Assembly (NCBI GenBank): GCA_016188705.1
Contig: JACPHH010000022.1
Location: forward strand, 1-64,000
Direction of reading: 5' to 3'
Origin: Candidatus Peregrinibacteria bacterium
GTDB taxonomy: Bacteria; Patescibacteriota; Gracilibacteria; UBA1369; JACRIC01
Length of the DNA stretch: 64,000 nt
A model generated the notes under the pieces. The model ran no database searches. It was not told the DNA's origin and was given only the letters and a program-made list of their open reading frames with translations. Position numbers and translations under genes: made by a program. Shown here one piece after another: positions 1 through 9,251 of this stretch; positions within the stretch are counted from its first letter, which is position 1; every line of letters starts with the position of its first letter.

Positions 1-71
1 TTTAAAATCTATGCAGAGACAATTTTTTTTTTATTTTAAGTTATCGATAGAGAGTAAATTATCAAGGAGTC

Positions 72-1199
72 ATGGAAAATAATATGAAAAAAAAATATCA
101 AGGAACCTCTGAAAAACACAATTTCGAAAACGAAAATGCAAAGATTCGAGCGAAAACGCTGAACGACGACGAAGGCGTATCAAAAAAAGATACGTCAAGG
201 AGGAGTGAAGCGTTTGCAGCCGAATCTTTGCATTTGCAGTCGAAAGGGTGTTTTTCAGAGGTTCCTCAATACATCGCATTTCTCGCATTGAGCCTGATAA
301 TGGTGATTACTCCTCAGAGCGTATCTGCTCAAACAGGAACCCCTGCTCTCGACAAATTACGGGACGCAACGACATATAATGGAGCTTCAATCATTCCAAA
401 TTTTGATATGGGGCATCCTGACTGTCAAAGCGCTTCACCAGGAGTAATCAATCTTTGCAGCGCCATTCTCTATGTTACGGATTTTTTGAAATACGTCGTC
501 GGAAGCATCGCCGTATTCTATCTTTTCATTTCGGCTTTTCGCTTGATTACGGCAGGGGATAAAGTCGATGACGTGACGACAAAGGAAAAAGAAAATTTTC
601 AATATGTTATCATAGGTCTCATTATTATTATCATGTCATCCTCGCTCATTAATAATGTGATCTCGAGTGAAGGAGGAATTGAATTTTTAGAATCGATATC
701 AGCCGCGGAAAATTCAGGACAAATCGCGTCCCAACACATACAGGGAGTATATAATTTTCTTAAAATTTTTATCGGAGCCATTGCCGTGCTGTTTATACTC
801 ATTTCCGGTGTAAAATTACTTGTTTCAGCAGGAAAAGACGATGTGCTCCAGACTCAAAAAAAACACATTCTCTGGGCATTGGTCGGAATTATGGTTATTG
901 GAATTGCCGAACTCGTGGTGCAGGATATAATTTTTGGCAGCCAAAAAGACCCTGGAACCGAAATAGACTATTCAAAGGCCTTAAGACTCATAGCTGACCT
1001 CACGAATTTCCTCGCGAGCTTCATTTCTTTCATAGCTATTCTCGCCGTAATTTATGCTGGATTTCTCTATATCACATCACGGGGAGAAGAGGAAGGAGTA
1101 ACCCAGGCAAAAAAAATTCTTACAGGAGTCGTGCTAGGGCTCATACTTACGGCGGCATCGTATGCCATCATCAATACGCTTATAGGTTTACAAAAATAA
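72..1199 (+). CDS. Membrane protein with three tandem T4SS-pilin-like (VirB2/TrbC-like) two-helix units; signal peptide interrupted by a palindromic repeat
   Basis: 375-aa ORF. Three similar segments of hydrophobic helix, short charged loop (AGDKVDD, AGKDDVLQ, SRGEEEGV) and hydrophobic helix. Signal-peptide-like YIAFLALSLIMVITPQSVSA. Confidence 0.75.
   Translation: MENNMKKKYQGTSEKHNFENENAKIRAKTLNDDEGVSKKDTSRRSEAFAAESLHLQSKGCFSEVPQYIAFLALSLIMVITPQSVSAQTGTPALDKLRDATTYNGASIIPNFDMGHPDCQSASPGVINLCSAILYVTDFLKYVVGSIAVFYLFISAFRLITAGDKVDDVTTKEKENFQYVIIGLIIIIMSSSLINNVISSEGGIEFLESISAAENSGQIASQHIQGVYNFLKIFIGAIAVLFILISGVKLLVSAGKDDVLQTQKKHILWALVGIMVIGIAELVVQDIIFGSQKDPGTEIDYSKALRLIADLTNFLASFISFIAILAVIYAGFLYITSRGEEEGVTQAKKILTGVVLGLILTAASYAIINTLIGLQK
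101..266. repeat. Family A palindromic element, copy A1 (166 bp), inside the CDS
   Basis: Ends AGGAACCTCTGAAAAACAC / GTGTTTTTCAGAGGTTCCT. Inner stem AATGCAAAGATTCG / CGAATCTTTGCATT. Core GAGCGAAAACGCTG...GGCGTATC...GATACG...GAAGCGTTTGCAGCCGA. Confidence 0.9.
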
Positions 1200-1208
1200 A
1201 TATTTTCT

Positions 1209-1395
1209 ATGAAAAACACCATACATTCTGACATGCGGAAAAACACGATTCCATTCAAAAACATGATACAATCTGAAACACCGGAAAATATGATTCCACT
1301 AAAAAATATAATACGTTCTGATATGCGGAAAAACACGATTCCTCTGAAAAAAACCATACATTCTGACATCCAAAAAAACACGATGCCACAACGAA
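1209..1395 (+). repeat. In-frame ~45-bp tandem repeat at the N-terminus of the giant ORF
   Basis: Peptide RKNTIPFKNMIQSET / PENMIPLKNIIRSDM / RKNTIPLKKTIHSDI / QKNTMP, about 15 aa per unit. Confidence 0.75.
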
Positions 1396-4300
1396 AATAT
1401 TTGACGAATATCCTTGGAATCATGTTTGCGTTTTTTCTGTTCATGCCATGGACTCTACCGCAAGTTCATGCGAGTGTCGGCGATGAACTCGATCGATGGC
1501 AGGAAGATATCGATAATGCTCTTGGAAACTCGGATGAAACTTCTTTTACGGATTTCAGTGGAGATTTCAAAGCTCCTCCGACGGATATTTACTCCGCGAG
1601 TCTTACGAGTGAAACAAGTGTGCGCGGTTTTATTTTGAGACTCACGAATTTTATTCTTTCATTTCTCGGCATTGCCGCGGTGATTGCCATTATTTACGGC
1701 GGTATTCTCTATGTCACATCGGGCGGGGAAGAAGATAGCACGACGAAAGGAAAAAAAACAATTACCTATGCTCTCATGGGAATTGTGATTGTTCTCATTT
1801 CTTTTGCTCTCGTAAATACGCTCATCAGCGGAGTTTCCACTGGCGTCGAGCCTGGCGGCACGAATCCAGCTGGACCTGACGAAAATATCGCGGTATCGGA
1901 ACTTTATCAAACATCAACCTACGATGCCAAAGAACTTGTGCAAATTGCCAAAAAAGTTCTTCAAACTTACAGCAATCATGCAAATTTAAAAGAAGGAGTC
2001 GAACAATTGAGCACTTTTTTAGAGAACGCTTCCAGTCTCGATAAAGATTATGCGGGAAAAGATAAAGAAATGTTCCGAAATACGATCGCGGAAGTACGAG
2101 GAAGATTGCAAGGTCTATTGAATGAAACGGAAGAACTCAGTACAGCGGCCGAAAAAATCAAAAATATTATTTCTTACATTGATCAACTCTATATCGCCGT
2201 GAAGGAAAAGTCTTTCATGAATCAGGGAGATATCCTTCAGGCGAATATTTTGCAGCCTAATATTTTTCAAACTAATATCTCTAATACCAGTTTTGAAGAT
2301 ACGAGACTTTTTGCTCAATCCGCGGATAGAAGACTGCTCGCTCAGACCCAAGGAGAATCAAGCGCAGTGTTTAATTGCACCGATAATGATAGCAATTGCA
2401 AAGCTATTCTCTCTGGCTTAAAAGATAAAATCATAGAGCTCGATGCGTCAATTGAAAGTGATTACAACGATAGGCTGGGAGAGCAAAATAACGATATTCT
2501 CAAGATTAAAACTCATTTTGATGACGTGGGCATTGAAGGGAGTCCTCTTATGGCATTTGATGAGGTGACGAAAGGAATATTGGAACTTTATGGAAATGGC
2601 GCCAACAATGCGCAAGCTGAAAAAGTCGTCGATGATTTTAAAACACTCATCACTCTGGTAAAAGAAATAAAAGCCGTTCGCGCTGTCATCAAGGCGTCAA
2701 CAAAGGAAGCGAATGCTCCGATAACCGTTATTCTCGATGCCACGTTTTCGCAAGATCCAACTGGGCAGACCATTCCAAGCGAAAATTTTGAATGGGATCT
2801 CGACGGCGATGGAAATTTCAATGACCTGAATAATACAAATCTTTTTAATAAAAAAGATAACAATGTATTGATATTCCAATGCAATTCTGATACGAAAACA
2901 CGCGGAATCGTGGCTTGTACATTTGAAGAACCAAGCGCCTACACGTCTACCGTGCGTATCAAAAGCCAGGATTCGACAAAATATGCCATGGGAGAGGCAA
3001 AAATAACCATAAAAGTCAATCCTCCGCTTTCAAAAATTGTTCTTACCGCAACCTCGCCTTCTGGAAGTACTGATTCCAAAAATACGACTGTGCTGGCTGA
3101 TTTCCGTAATGATCCCTCAATCAACCGAGAAAGTTACAAACTCACTCTTGCTGAAGCGCAGAGCGGTATCGATTTTGACGCAAGTAATACAGGAACCCTG
3201 GAGGGAGTGGACATCAAATTTTTCACCTGGAATTTTGGGGATGGTTCGGGAAAAATCGCTGAAACAACAGGAAAACAAACGTATAAGTACGGAAAAGAAG
3301 GACAGTATGCCTTTACTCTTGAAGTAGAAGATACCGTCGGGAACAAGAATATAAAAAAAGTAAATCTTTTCGTTGGATCGCCAACAGCTAGAATCCGCGT
3401 AACGCCGGAAAGTGGAGACCTTACAACAGTGTTTACCATCAGCGGCAAGGAATCTCGAACTGATGCCGGACAAATCATACGTTATAATTGGATATTGAAA
3501 GATAAAGACAGTAAGGAACTGAGCATTCCTGACAAGAACGCGCCATCATTTGAATATCAGTTTGCGGAACCCGGTACTTATACAATAAATCTCACGGTCG
3601 AAGATTCCACGGACAAAAGCGATACCGCGACTGAATATTTTTCCATTATATCGAGGGAGCCGGTTGCGATCATAAATGCCACGATATCGGATCCAAGTCA
3701 GCCGAATACGGTTTATTTTGACGCGTCGCAAAGTTACGACCCCGATCCAGGACAGCAGCTCAAAAGCTATCAGTGGGACGTGGTTAATTTGAAAGCGGGT
3801 ACGGATTATGCCTACATTTCTGGAAAAAGTAATTCAGGCGTTCAAACCGCCATGCAATTTTTTAGCACGGGAACGAAAGAAATAACGTTGACTGTTACTG
3901 ATAAGGACGGGAAAAATAATACATCAACGAAATCGGTTAAAATTGATTCCATTCTCGATGTTCGGCTTTCCATTGGTGGAGATCCAGACAAGGGAGAAAG
4001 TGAAACCTTCGCCTATCAGTTAAAGGAAAATACGACTTCAAAGAAAAAAGAAGTGAAGGTCGCCTTTATCGCGAAAAGCGCGGTTGCCGTGGCCTATGAA
4101 ATCAATTTTGGCGATGGAAACCGCGAAACATTTGCTCCGACAAAAGAAAACGGAAAAAATAAAAATACCACCATTGAGCATATCTATACGAAATCAGGGA
4201 CTTTGCCGGTAAAACTTACGGCCTACGATGGCGCCGATAATGATAACGCGACGACAAAAAATCTTTATATCGGTTCCGGTGATACGCCCATTGCCGTGAT

Positions 4301-7300
4301 GCATATGAAAGTTGATGGAAATGAAGTCACAGATACCGCTTCACAGACAAAAGTATATAGAACATCCAGCCTCGAATTCGATGCGGGAAACTCGATAAAT
4401 ATCGATGGCACGGGAAGAAATCTCAACTATGTCTGGTCGATTTCAAGAGCGGAAAAAATGAGTGACGGTACCTTGAGTGCGGTTTCCGGTACGACATCAA
4501 CATCGCAGGAAAAAAATCTCAAAAAAGTATTTACCGACCAAGGATTCTATAAAGCGGATCTCACGGTATCCAATCGCGATAACGCGAATGAAAAAGCCGC
4601 GGCCGCTCCATCAATTATTTTTGAAGTAATTCCTTCAGATCCATCTTTTGAGACCATCACCATTACACCACCTTCGGGTCAAAACGTGACACCGCTCAAA
4701 GTACGATTAACGGCTATCGGAGCCAAGGATCCAGATGGCCAGGTAAAACAATATCGCTGGTGGTACTATCCGCTCGGCGATACGAGTTCGGAAAATAGAA
4801 AAGGATTCGTACTGACCGAAACGCCCGAAACAACAATGACCATCAATACCTACACGAATTTCGACGCGTTGGACACGAAATATGATGGAAAAGTCGTATA
4901 TGGATTTGGACTTGAAATTACGGATAACGAAGGCAATATTTTTACGCGTGATTCTGGAACTGAAACAGGAGGATTGCCGCAATTTACCGTGACCAACGGA
5001 CCGAATAATCCTCCAACCGTAACGCTGTATTCAGATAAAACGAGCATACTTGTAGGAGAAAGTGTGAATTTTACGGTTAAAGCGCTTGACCCTGACGGCG
5101 AAATCGAAAAATATGAATGGGATATCGACGGCGACGGTTTTTTTACAAGTGCTGAAGGAAAAAATACTTCAATTATTCAAAATACCTTTACGAAATTTCA
5201 GCCAAATGGAATTCGAGTGAAGGTGAAAGTAACGGATAAAAACGGATCGGAGACTATTTCCAGCCCAATAATTATTTACGTTGACAGCAATAATGAGCCT
5301 CCAAAAGCCGATTTTTCCATAAAAAATACAACCAGCGCTACTGATAAAATGACAGTCAATCTCGACGCGTCCGGCTCAAAGTCGGATCCCGACCTCAAAA
5401 TACAGAGATATATTTGGGACTGCGATACGAATAAAGATAGTGATTTGGACGGATTTCCCGCAAACGATGAAGATGAAATATCGGAAACATCGAATCAAGC
5501 AACTTGTGAATATGTAACGTATGGAACGGTCAAAATTAAACTTACGATTATTGATACCGAAGGAAATTCAAATGAAAAAATAAAAGGAGTCTCACTCAGT
5601 CAACCTGACCAAGCCGAATCACCAGTAGCCGCTTTCAGTTTCAAATTAAATGGAACCGTTTCCACATTTGACGCGTTAAATTCCATAGCGGACAGCTCAA
5701 AAGGAGCCAGCATAAAAAAATGGATGTGGGATGCCGATACGCGCTACGACGAAAATGGTGACGGCGACCCGCAAAATGACAATAACGCAAAAAACGAGAC
5801 TTCTGGGACATTTTCCTACGATTACGCGGGAAACTACGGCAATATCGAAGCAAAGCTTACGGTTACGGATAATTTGGGAAAAAGTGACGACGTGAAAAGA
5901 ATCATAACCATTCCGAAACCAGGAGAAACACCCGAGCCTGAACCAGCTTTTACCTATCAGGCAAGTCAGGGCGATCCATTAAAAATTACTTTTGACGTAG
6001 GTAACAGCGCCTCGTATAATGGCGCGCTGGAGTATTTTTTCGATTTTGACACAAACACGGACAGTAACGGAAATGGTAAAAAAGACGACGATACGGACCG
6101 AGCCGATACAGTATCTCCGCCGATCTATATCAAAAAATTTACCGAATATGGAACCTATCGCGTTAAACTCACGGTAACGGACAATCAAAAAAAATCGAGC
6201 AGCATTACTCAAACGATTGATATTCGAGAAGCAAAAACTCTTCCACCGCCCGAAGCTCATTTTTCCTACAGTATTGACAGAGACAATGGCAAAAAGGTGT
6301 ATTTTAACACCGGCGAATCTTTTTCCTGGGAAAATCCCGATACGCTGAATCTGCAATGGGATTTTGATACGAATGTTGATATGAACCGCAATGGAAAAAG
6401 CGATGATGATAACGAACGAGCCGATCAGATAGATGACGCCACGTTTGCCTTTATCTTTGATAATTATGGAACCTATGCGGTTCAGCTCGAAACAAGCGAC
6501 GTAAAGGGGAAAAAGGGCAGCGTTATGAAAACCGTAAACCTTCCTGAGCCTCCAGCCTCACGTCCTCCTGATGTCGCGTTTACCTATAAACAACAGGAAA
6601 AGAGCAAAAAAGTTGATTTCAACGGATCGGCTTTGTCCTTCATAAAAAGCAAGCCAGATCTCGAAACATTTTGGGATTTTGATACGAAAAAAGATGCCGA
6701 TGGAAATGGAAATGGAGCTGATGACAAAGAAAAAACAAGCGCGATCCTCACGATGGAATTTCCTGATTATGGCACGTATAGCGTTAAATGGACTGCCAAA
6801 GATGCCGAAGGAAACGAAAATTCCGTTACAAGAACCGTTTCCGTGCTAAAAGAAGAAAATCAGAAGAGCGTGAAACCGATTGCGGCTTTCGTCAGCCTTG
6901 CGTCGGATAAAAAAGTTTCTTATACGAACAACTCTCAGATTGACGCTTCCGCGGCGTCTACCGTGATCTACCAATGGGATTTTGACGCGTCAAAAGACAG
7001 TAACGGCGACGGAAAAAAAGACAATGACATCGATTCAACGGAAAAAAACTCATTATTTACTTATACGGATTATGGCACGTACAAAGTACAACTCAGTGTA
7101 ATCGACGGACTCGGAAATTCGGATGCCGTTATTCAGAGTGTTTTTGTGGAAAAACCGCAAGCGCCTGGCGCGCCGATCGCGGCATTTACCTACACAACTG
7201 AAGGAAAAAAAGTACAATTTCAAAATACTTCAAAGGCATCTGAAGGAGCCTCGCTTCAAAGTTACGAATGGGATTTTGACGGCAGTGCGGATAGTAACGG

Positions 7301-9209
7301 CGATGGAAAAAAAACCAATGATAAAGAAAGCAGCAGCGTTTCACCGTCATTTGAATATAAAAATTATGGAACCTATAAAGTTTCGCTCAAAGTAACGGAT
7401 AATTTTGGAAGTGTCGGCGAAATAATCAACAGTATAACGATGACAGAGCCTGAAAAACCGCACGCTCCTGAAGCGGCATTTATCTACGAAATAAGCGGAG
7501 GCGACGCAAAGGGAAAAACTGTGGTTTTCGATGGAGGAAACAGTCGTGGAGATGCCGACTGGGTTCAGCCGATAACCATCAATGAATATCTCTGGGATTT
7601 TGACGCGAAAAAAGATGAAAACGGCAACGGAAAAACCAATGATGACTTTATGTCCGGAAATCCTGTAAGTCACGAATTTTCCGAATATACGACCTACAAT
7701 GTTCTTTTGAAAGTAAAGGATAGCGCTGGAGCTTCGGGTGAAGTTACGAGGAGCGTGACAATATCACAGCCGAAAAGTTCGTCCCTCGATGCTCGTCTCA
7801 TAAGCAGTCCCGCGGCTTTGGCAAGTGACGGAAAAATTCACCTTCAGGACGAAATCGGTTATGTAAACTTTGATACCAGTGGTTCGCAGGGTGATATCAC
7901 GCAGTATTTGATTGATAAAAATGTTTCATACGATAGCAATGGCAATGGAAAAAAGGATGATGACACCGATTTAGCGATAATCAAGCGGTCAGACGGCACG
8001 TACGAAAGAAAAGATAGTTTTTCGAAAGTAGAGTACGAAAAATCATGGGGAAGAATTCTCACGCAGCTCACGGTAAAAAATGACCGCTCCGAATCCGACC
8101 GAGTTTCAGTGGAAATTGTTTTCGATGACTCAAAACCATCCTCTCCTCCGAAAGCCGCGTTTACCTACCGCGTGGATGACGACAATAGTAAAAAAATTCA
8201 CTTCACGGCATCGACTTCAACTTCAGAAGCTCCGATATCAAAATATGTATGGGATTTTAATACAAATGATGATTTTAATGGTGATGGAAATAGGGAAAAT
8301 GACGAAGAGTCGAATGTTATTGAACCGGAAAAAATCTATGGCGAATCGGGAAATTTTACCGTGAAACTCAAAGTTATCGATGAAAAAGGCCTTTCGGACG
8401 AAATATCCCGCAGCATAACCATTCCGAAAGATAATGAAATTCCTGCTCCAATCGCCGCGTTTACCTATGAAATCGATCCGTCTGACACTTCAAGCTTAAC
8501 CGCTCGATTTGACGCGTCCGGATCAACAGCGGATTCGGCGACGAAAGTTGTGGGATATAAGTGGGATTTTGATTTAAATACTGACTCGAACGGCGACGGG
8601 ATAAAGGATAATGACAAGGATTCAGAGGAACAAAAACCTGTCAAAAAGTACAGCAAGTATCAAAATTACCAAGTGAAGCTCAAGGTAACGGACGCTTTGG
8701 GAAAAATTGCCGAAGTAACTCGAACGCTTTCGCTTTCCGAACCTTCTCAGTCGCTGGATGCCAGGGTTATCACGAATCCCGCGACTTCGGTTACTGATGG
8801 AAAAGTTCACCTCCAGGGTGATAAAGGCTTTGTTGGTTTTGATTATTCGTCTTCGATTGGGCCAATTGCGAAATACGTTTTGGATAAAAATGTGTACTAC
8901 GACACTAACGGCAATGGCATCAAGAATGACGACGCGGATTTAACCGCGACTACAGCTGGAAAATGGGACAATATTGAATTTCAAAAAGAATGGGGGACTA
9001 TCAGCGCAAAACTTACGGTTTACGACCAAAAAGGAAAAAGTGATTACGTGAATATTGATATAGTGTTTGATAGCGAAAAAATGGGAACGACAAGCGTCCT
9101 GGACTCGGTGAATAATCTAGGTATGTTCGCCGTGATTGCAGTAATGGGAGTATTTGCTATAGTGGGAATAATACTTGGAATGCATCCGTTAAAACGTTTT
9201 ATCAAATAA
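1209..9209 (+). CDS. Giant surface protein: N-terminal pilin-like TM unit, long PKD-like array with embedded D-x-N-G-D-G calcium-type loops, C-terminal TM anchor
   Basis: 2666 aa. Repeated YxWDFDxxxDSNGDGKKDND...YGTYKVxLxVTD modules. Pilin-like helix pair near residues 140-210. C-terminal LGMFAVIAVMGVFAIVGIILG. Confidence 0.85.
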   Translation: MKNTIHSDMRKNTIPFKNMIQSETPENMIPLKNIIRSDMRKNTIPLKKTIHSDIQKNTMPQRKYLTNILGIMFAFFLFMPWTLPQVHASVGDELDRWQEDIDNALGNSDETSFTDFSGDFKAPPTDIYSASLTSETSVRGFILRLTNFILSFLGIAAVIAIIYGGILYVTSGGEEDSTTKGKKTITYALMGIVIVLISFALVNTLISGVSTGVEPGGTNPAGPDENIAVSELYQTSTYDAKELVQIAKKVLQTYSNHANLKEGVEQLSTFLENASSLDKDYAGKDKEMFRNTIAEVRGRLQGLLNETEELSTAAEKIKNIISYIDQLYIAVKEKSFMNQGDILQANILQPNIFQTNISNTSFEDTRLFAQSADRRLLAQTQGESSAVFNCTDNDSNCKAILSGLKDKIIELDASIESDYNDRLGEQNNDILKIKTHFDDVGIEGSPLMAFDEVTKGILELYGNGANNAQAEKVVDDFKTLITLVKEIKAVRAVIKASTKEANAPITVILDATFSQDPTGQTIPSENFEWDLDGDGNFNDLNNTNLFNKKDNNVLIFQCNSDTKTRGIVACTFEEPSAYTSTVRIKSQDSTKYAMGEAKITIKVNPPLSKIVLTATSPSGSTDSKNTTVLADFRNDPSINRESYKLTLAEAQSGIDFDASNTGTLEGVDIKFFTWNFGDGSGKIAETTGKQTYKYGKEGQYAFTLEVEDTVGNKNIKKVNLFVGSPTARIRVTPESGDLTTVFTISGKESRTDAGQIIRYNWILKDKDSKELSIPDKNAPSFEYQFAEPGTYTINLTVEDSTDKSDTATEYFSIISREPVAIINATISDPSQPNTVYFDASQSYDPDPGQQLKSYQWDVVNLKAGTDYAYISGKSNSGVQTAMQFFSTGTKEITLTVTDKDGKNNTSTKSVKIDSILDVRLSIGGDPDKGESETFAYQLKENTTSKKKEVKVAFIAKSAVAVAYEINFGDGNRETFAPTKENGKNKNTTIEHIYTKSGTLPVKLTAYDGADNDNATTKNLYIGSGDTPIAVMHMKVDGNEVTDTASQTKVYRTSSLEFDAGNSINIDGTGRNLNYVWSISRAEKMSDGTLSAVSGTTSTSQEKNLKKVFTDQGFYKADLTVSNRDNANEKAAAAPSIIFEVIPSDPSFETITITPPSGQNVTPLKVRLTAIGAKDPDGQVKQYRWWYYPLGDTSSENRKGFVLTETPETTMTINTYTNFDALDTKYDGKVVYGFGLEITDNEGNIFTRDSGTETGGLPQFTVTNGPNNPPTVTLYSDKTSILVGESVNFTVKALDPDGEIEKYEWDIDGDGFFTSAEGKNTSIIQNTFTKFQPNGIRVKVKVTDKNGSETISSPIIIYVDSNNEPPKADFSIKNTTSATDKMTVNLDASGSKSDPDLKIQRYIWDCDTNKDSDLDGFPANDEDEISETSNQATCEYVTYGTVKIKLTIIDTEGNSNEKIKGVSLSQPDQAESPVAAFSFKLNGTVSTFDALNSIADSSKGASIKKWMWDADTRYDENGDGDPQNDNNAKNETSGTFSYDYAGNYGNIEAKLTVTDNLGKSDDVKRIITIPKPGETPEPEPAFTYQASQGDPLKITFDVGNSASYNGALEYFFDFDTNTDSNGNGKKDDDTDRADTVSPPIYIKKFTEYGTYRVKLTVTDNQKKSSSITQTIDIREAKTLPPPEAHFSYSIDRDNGKKVYFNTGESFSWENPDTLNLQWDFDTNVDMNRNGKSDDDNERADQIDDATFAFIFDNYGTYAVQLETSDVKGKKGSVMKTVNLPEPPASRPPDVAFTYKQQEKSKKVDFNGSALSFIKSKPDLETFWDFDTKKDADGNGNGADDKEKTSAILTMEFPDYGTYSVKWTAKDAEGNENSVTRTVSVLKEENQKSVKPIAAFVSLASDKKVSYTNNSQIDASAASTVIYQWDFDASKDSNGDGKKDNDIDSTEKNSLFTYTDYGTYKVQLSVIDGLGNSDAVIQSVFVEKPQAPGAPIAAFTYTTEGKKVQFQNTSKASEGASLQSYEWDFDGSADSNGDGKKTNDKESSSVSPSFEYKNYGTYKVSLKVTDNFGSVGEIINSITMTEPEKPHAPEAAFIYEISGGDAKGKTVVFDGGNSRGDADWVQPITINEYLWDFDAKKDENGNGKTNDDFMSGNPVSHEFSEYTTYNVLLKVKDSAGASGEVTRSVTISQPKSSSLDARLISSPAALASDGKIHLQDEIGYVNFDTSGSQGDITQYLIDKNVSYDSNGNGKKDDDTDLAIIKRSDGTYERKDSFSKVEYEKSWGRILTQLTVKNDRSESDRVSVEIVFDDSKPSSPPKAAFTYRVDDDNSKKIHFTASTSTSEAPISKYVWDFNTNDDFNGDGNRENDEESNVIEPEKIYGESGNFTVKLKVIDEKGLSDEISRSITIPKDNEIPAPIAAFTYEIDPSDTSSLTARFDASGSTADSATKVVGYKWDFDLNTDSNGDGIKDNDKDSEEQKPVKKYSKYQNYQVKLKVTDALGKIAEVTRTLSLSEPSQSLDARVITNPATSVTDGKVHLQGDKGFVGFDYSSSIGPIAKYVLDKNVYYDTNGNGIKNDDADLTATTAGKWDNIEFQKEWGTISAKLTVYDQKGKSDYVNIDIVFDSEKMGTTSVLDSVNNLGMFAVIAVMGVFAIVGIILGMHPLKRFIK

Positions 9210-9251
9210 TATTTTATTCAATACTGCCTAAAACATTCTCTTAAATAACGT

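Noticed and set aside
101-266. Family A elements as a CRISPR array
   Set aside because: Copies are dispersed by kilobases, are 166 bp long, and show no direct repeat-spacer periodicity or cas genes.
1067-1444. Minus-strand 125-aa ORF and similar ORFs opposite the giant PKD gene
   Set aside because: They mirror strong coding sequence on the other strand and show no independent protein signal.
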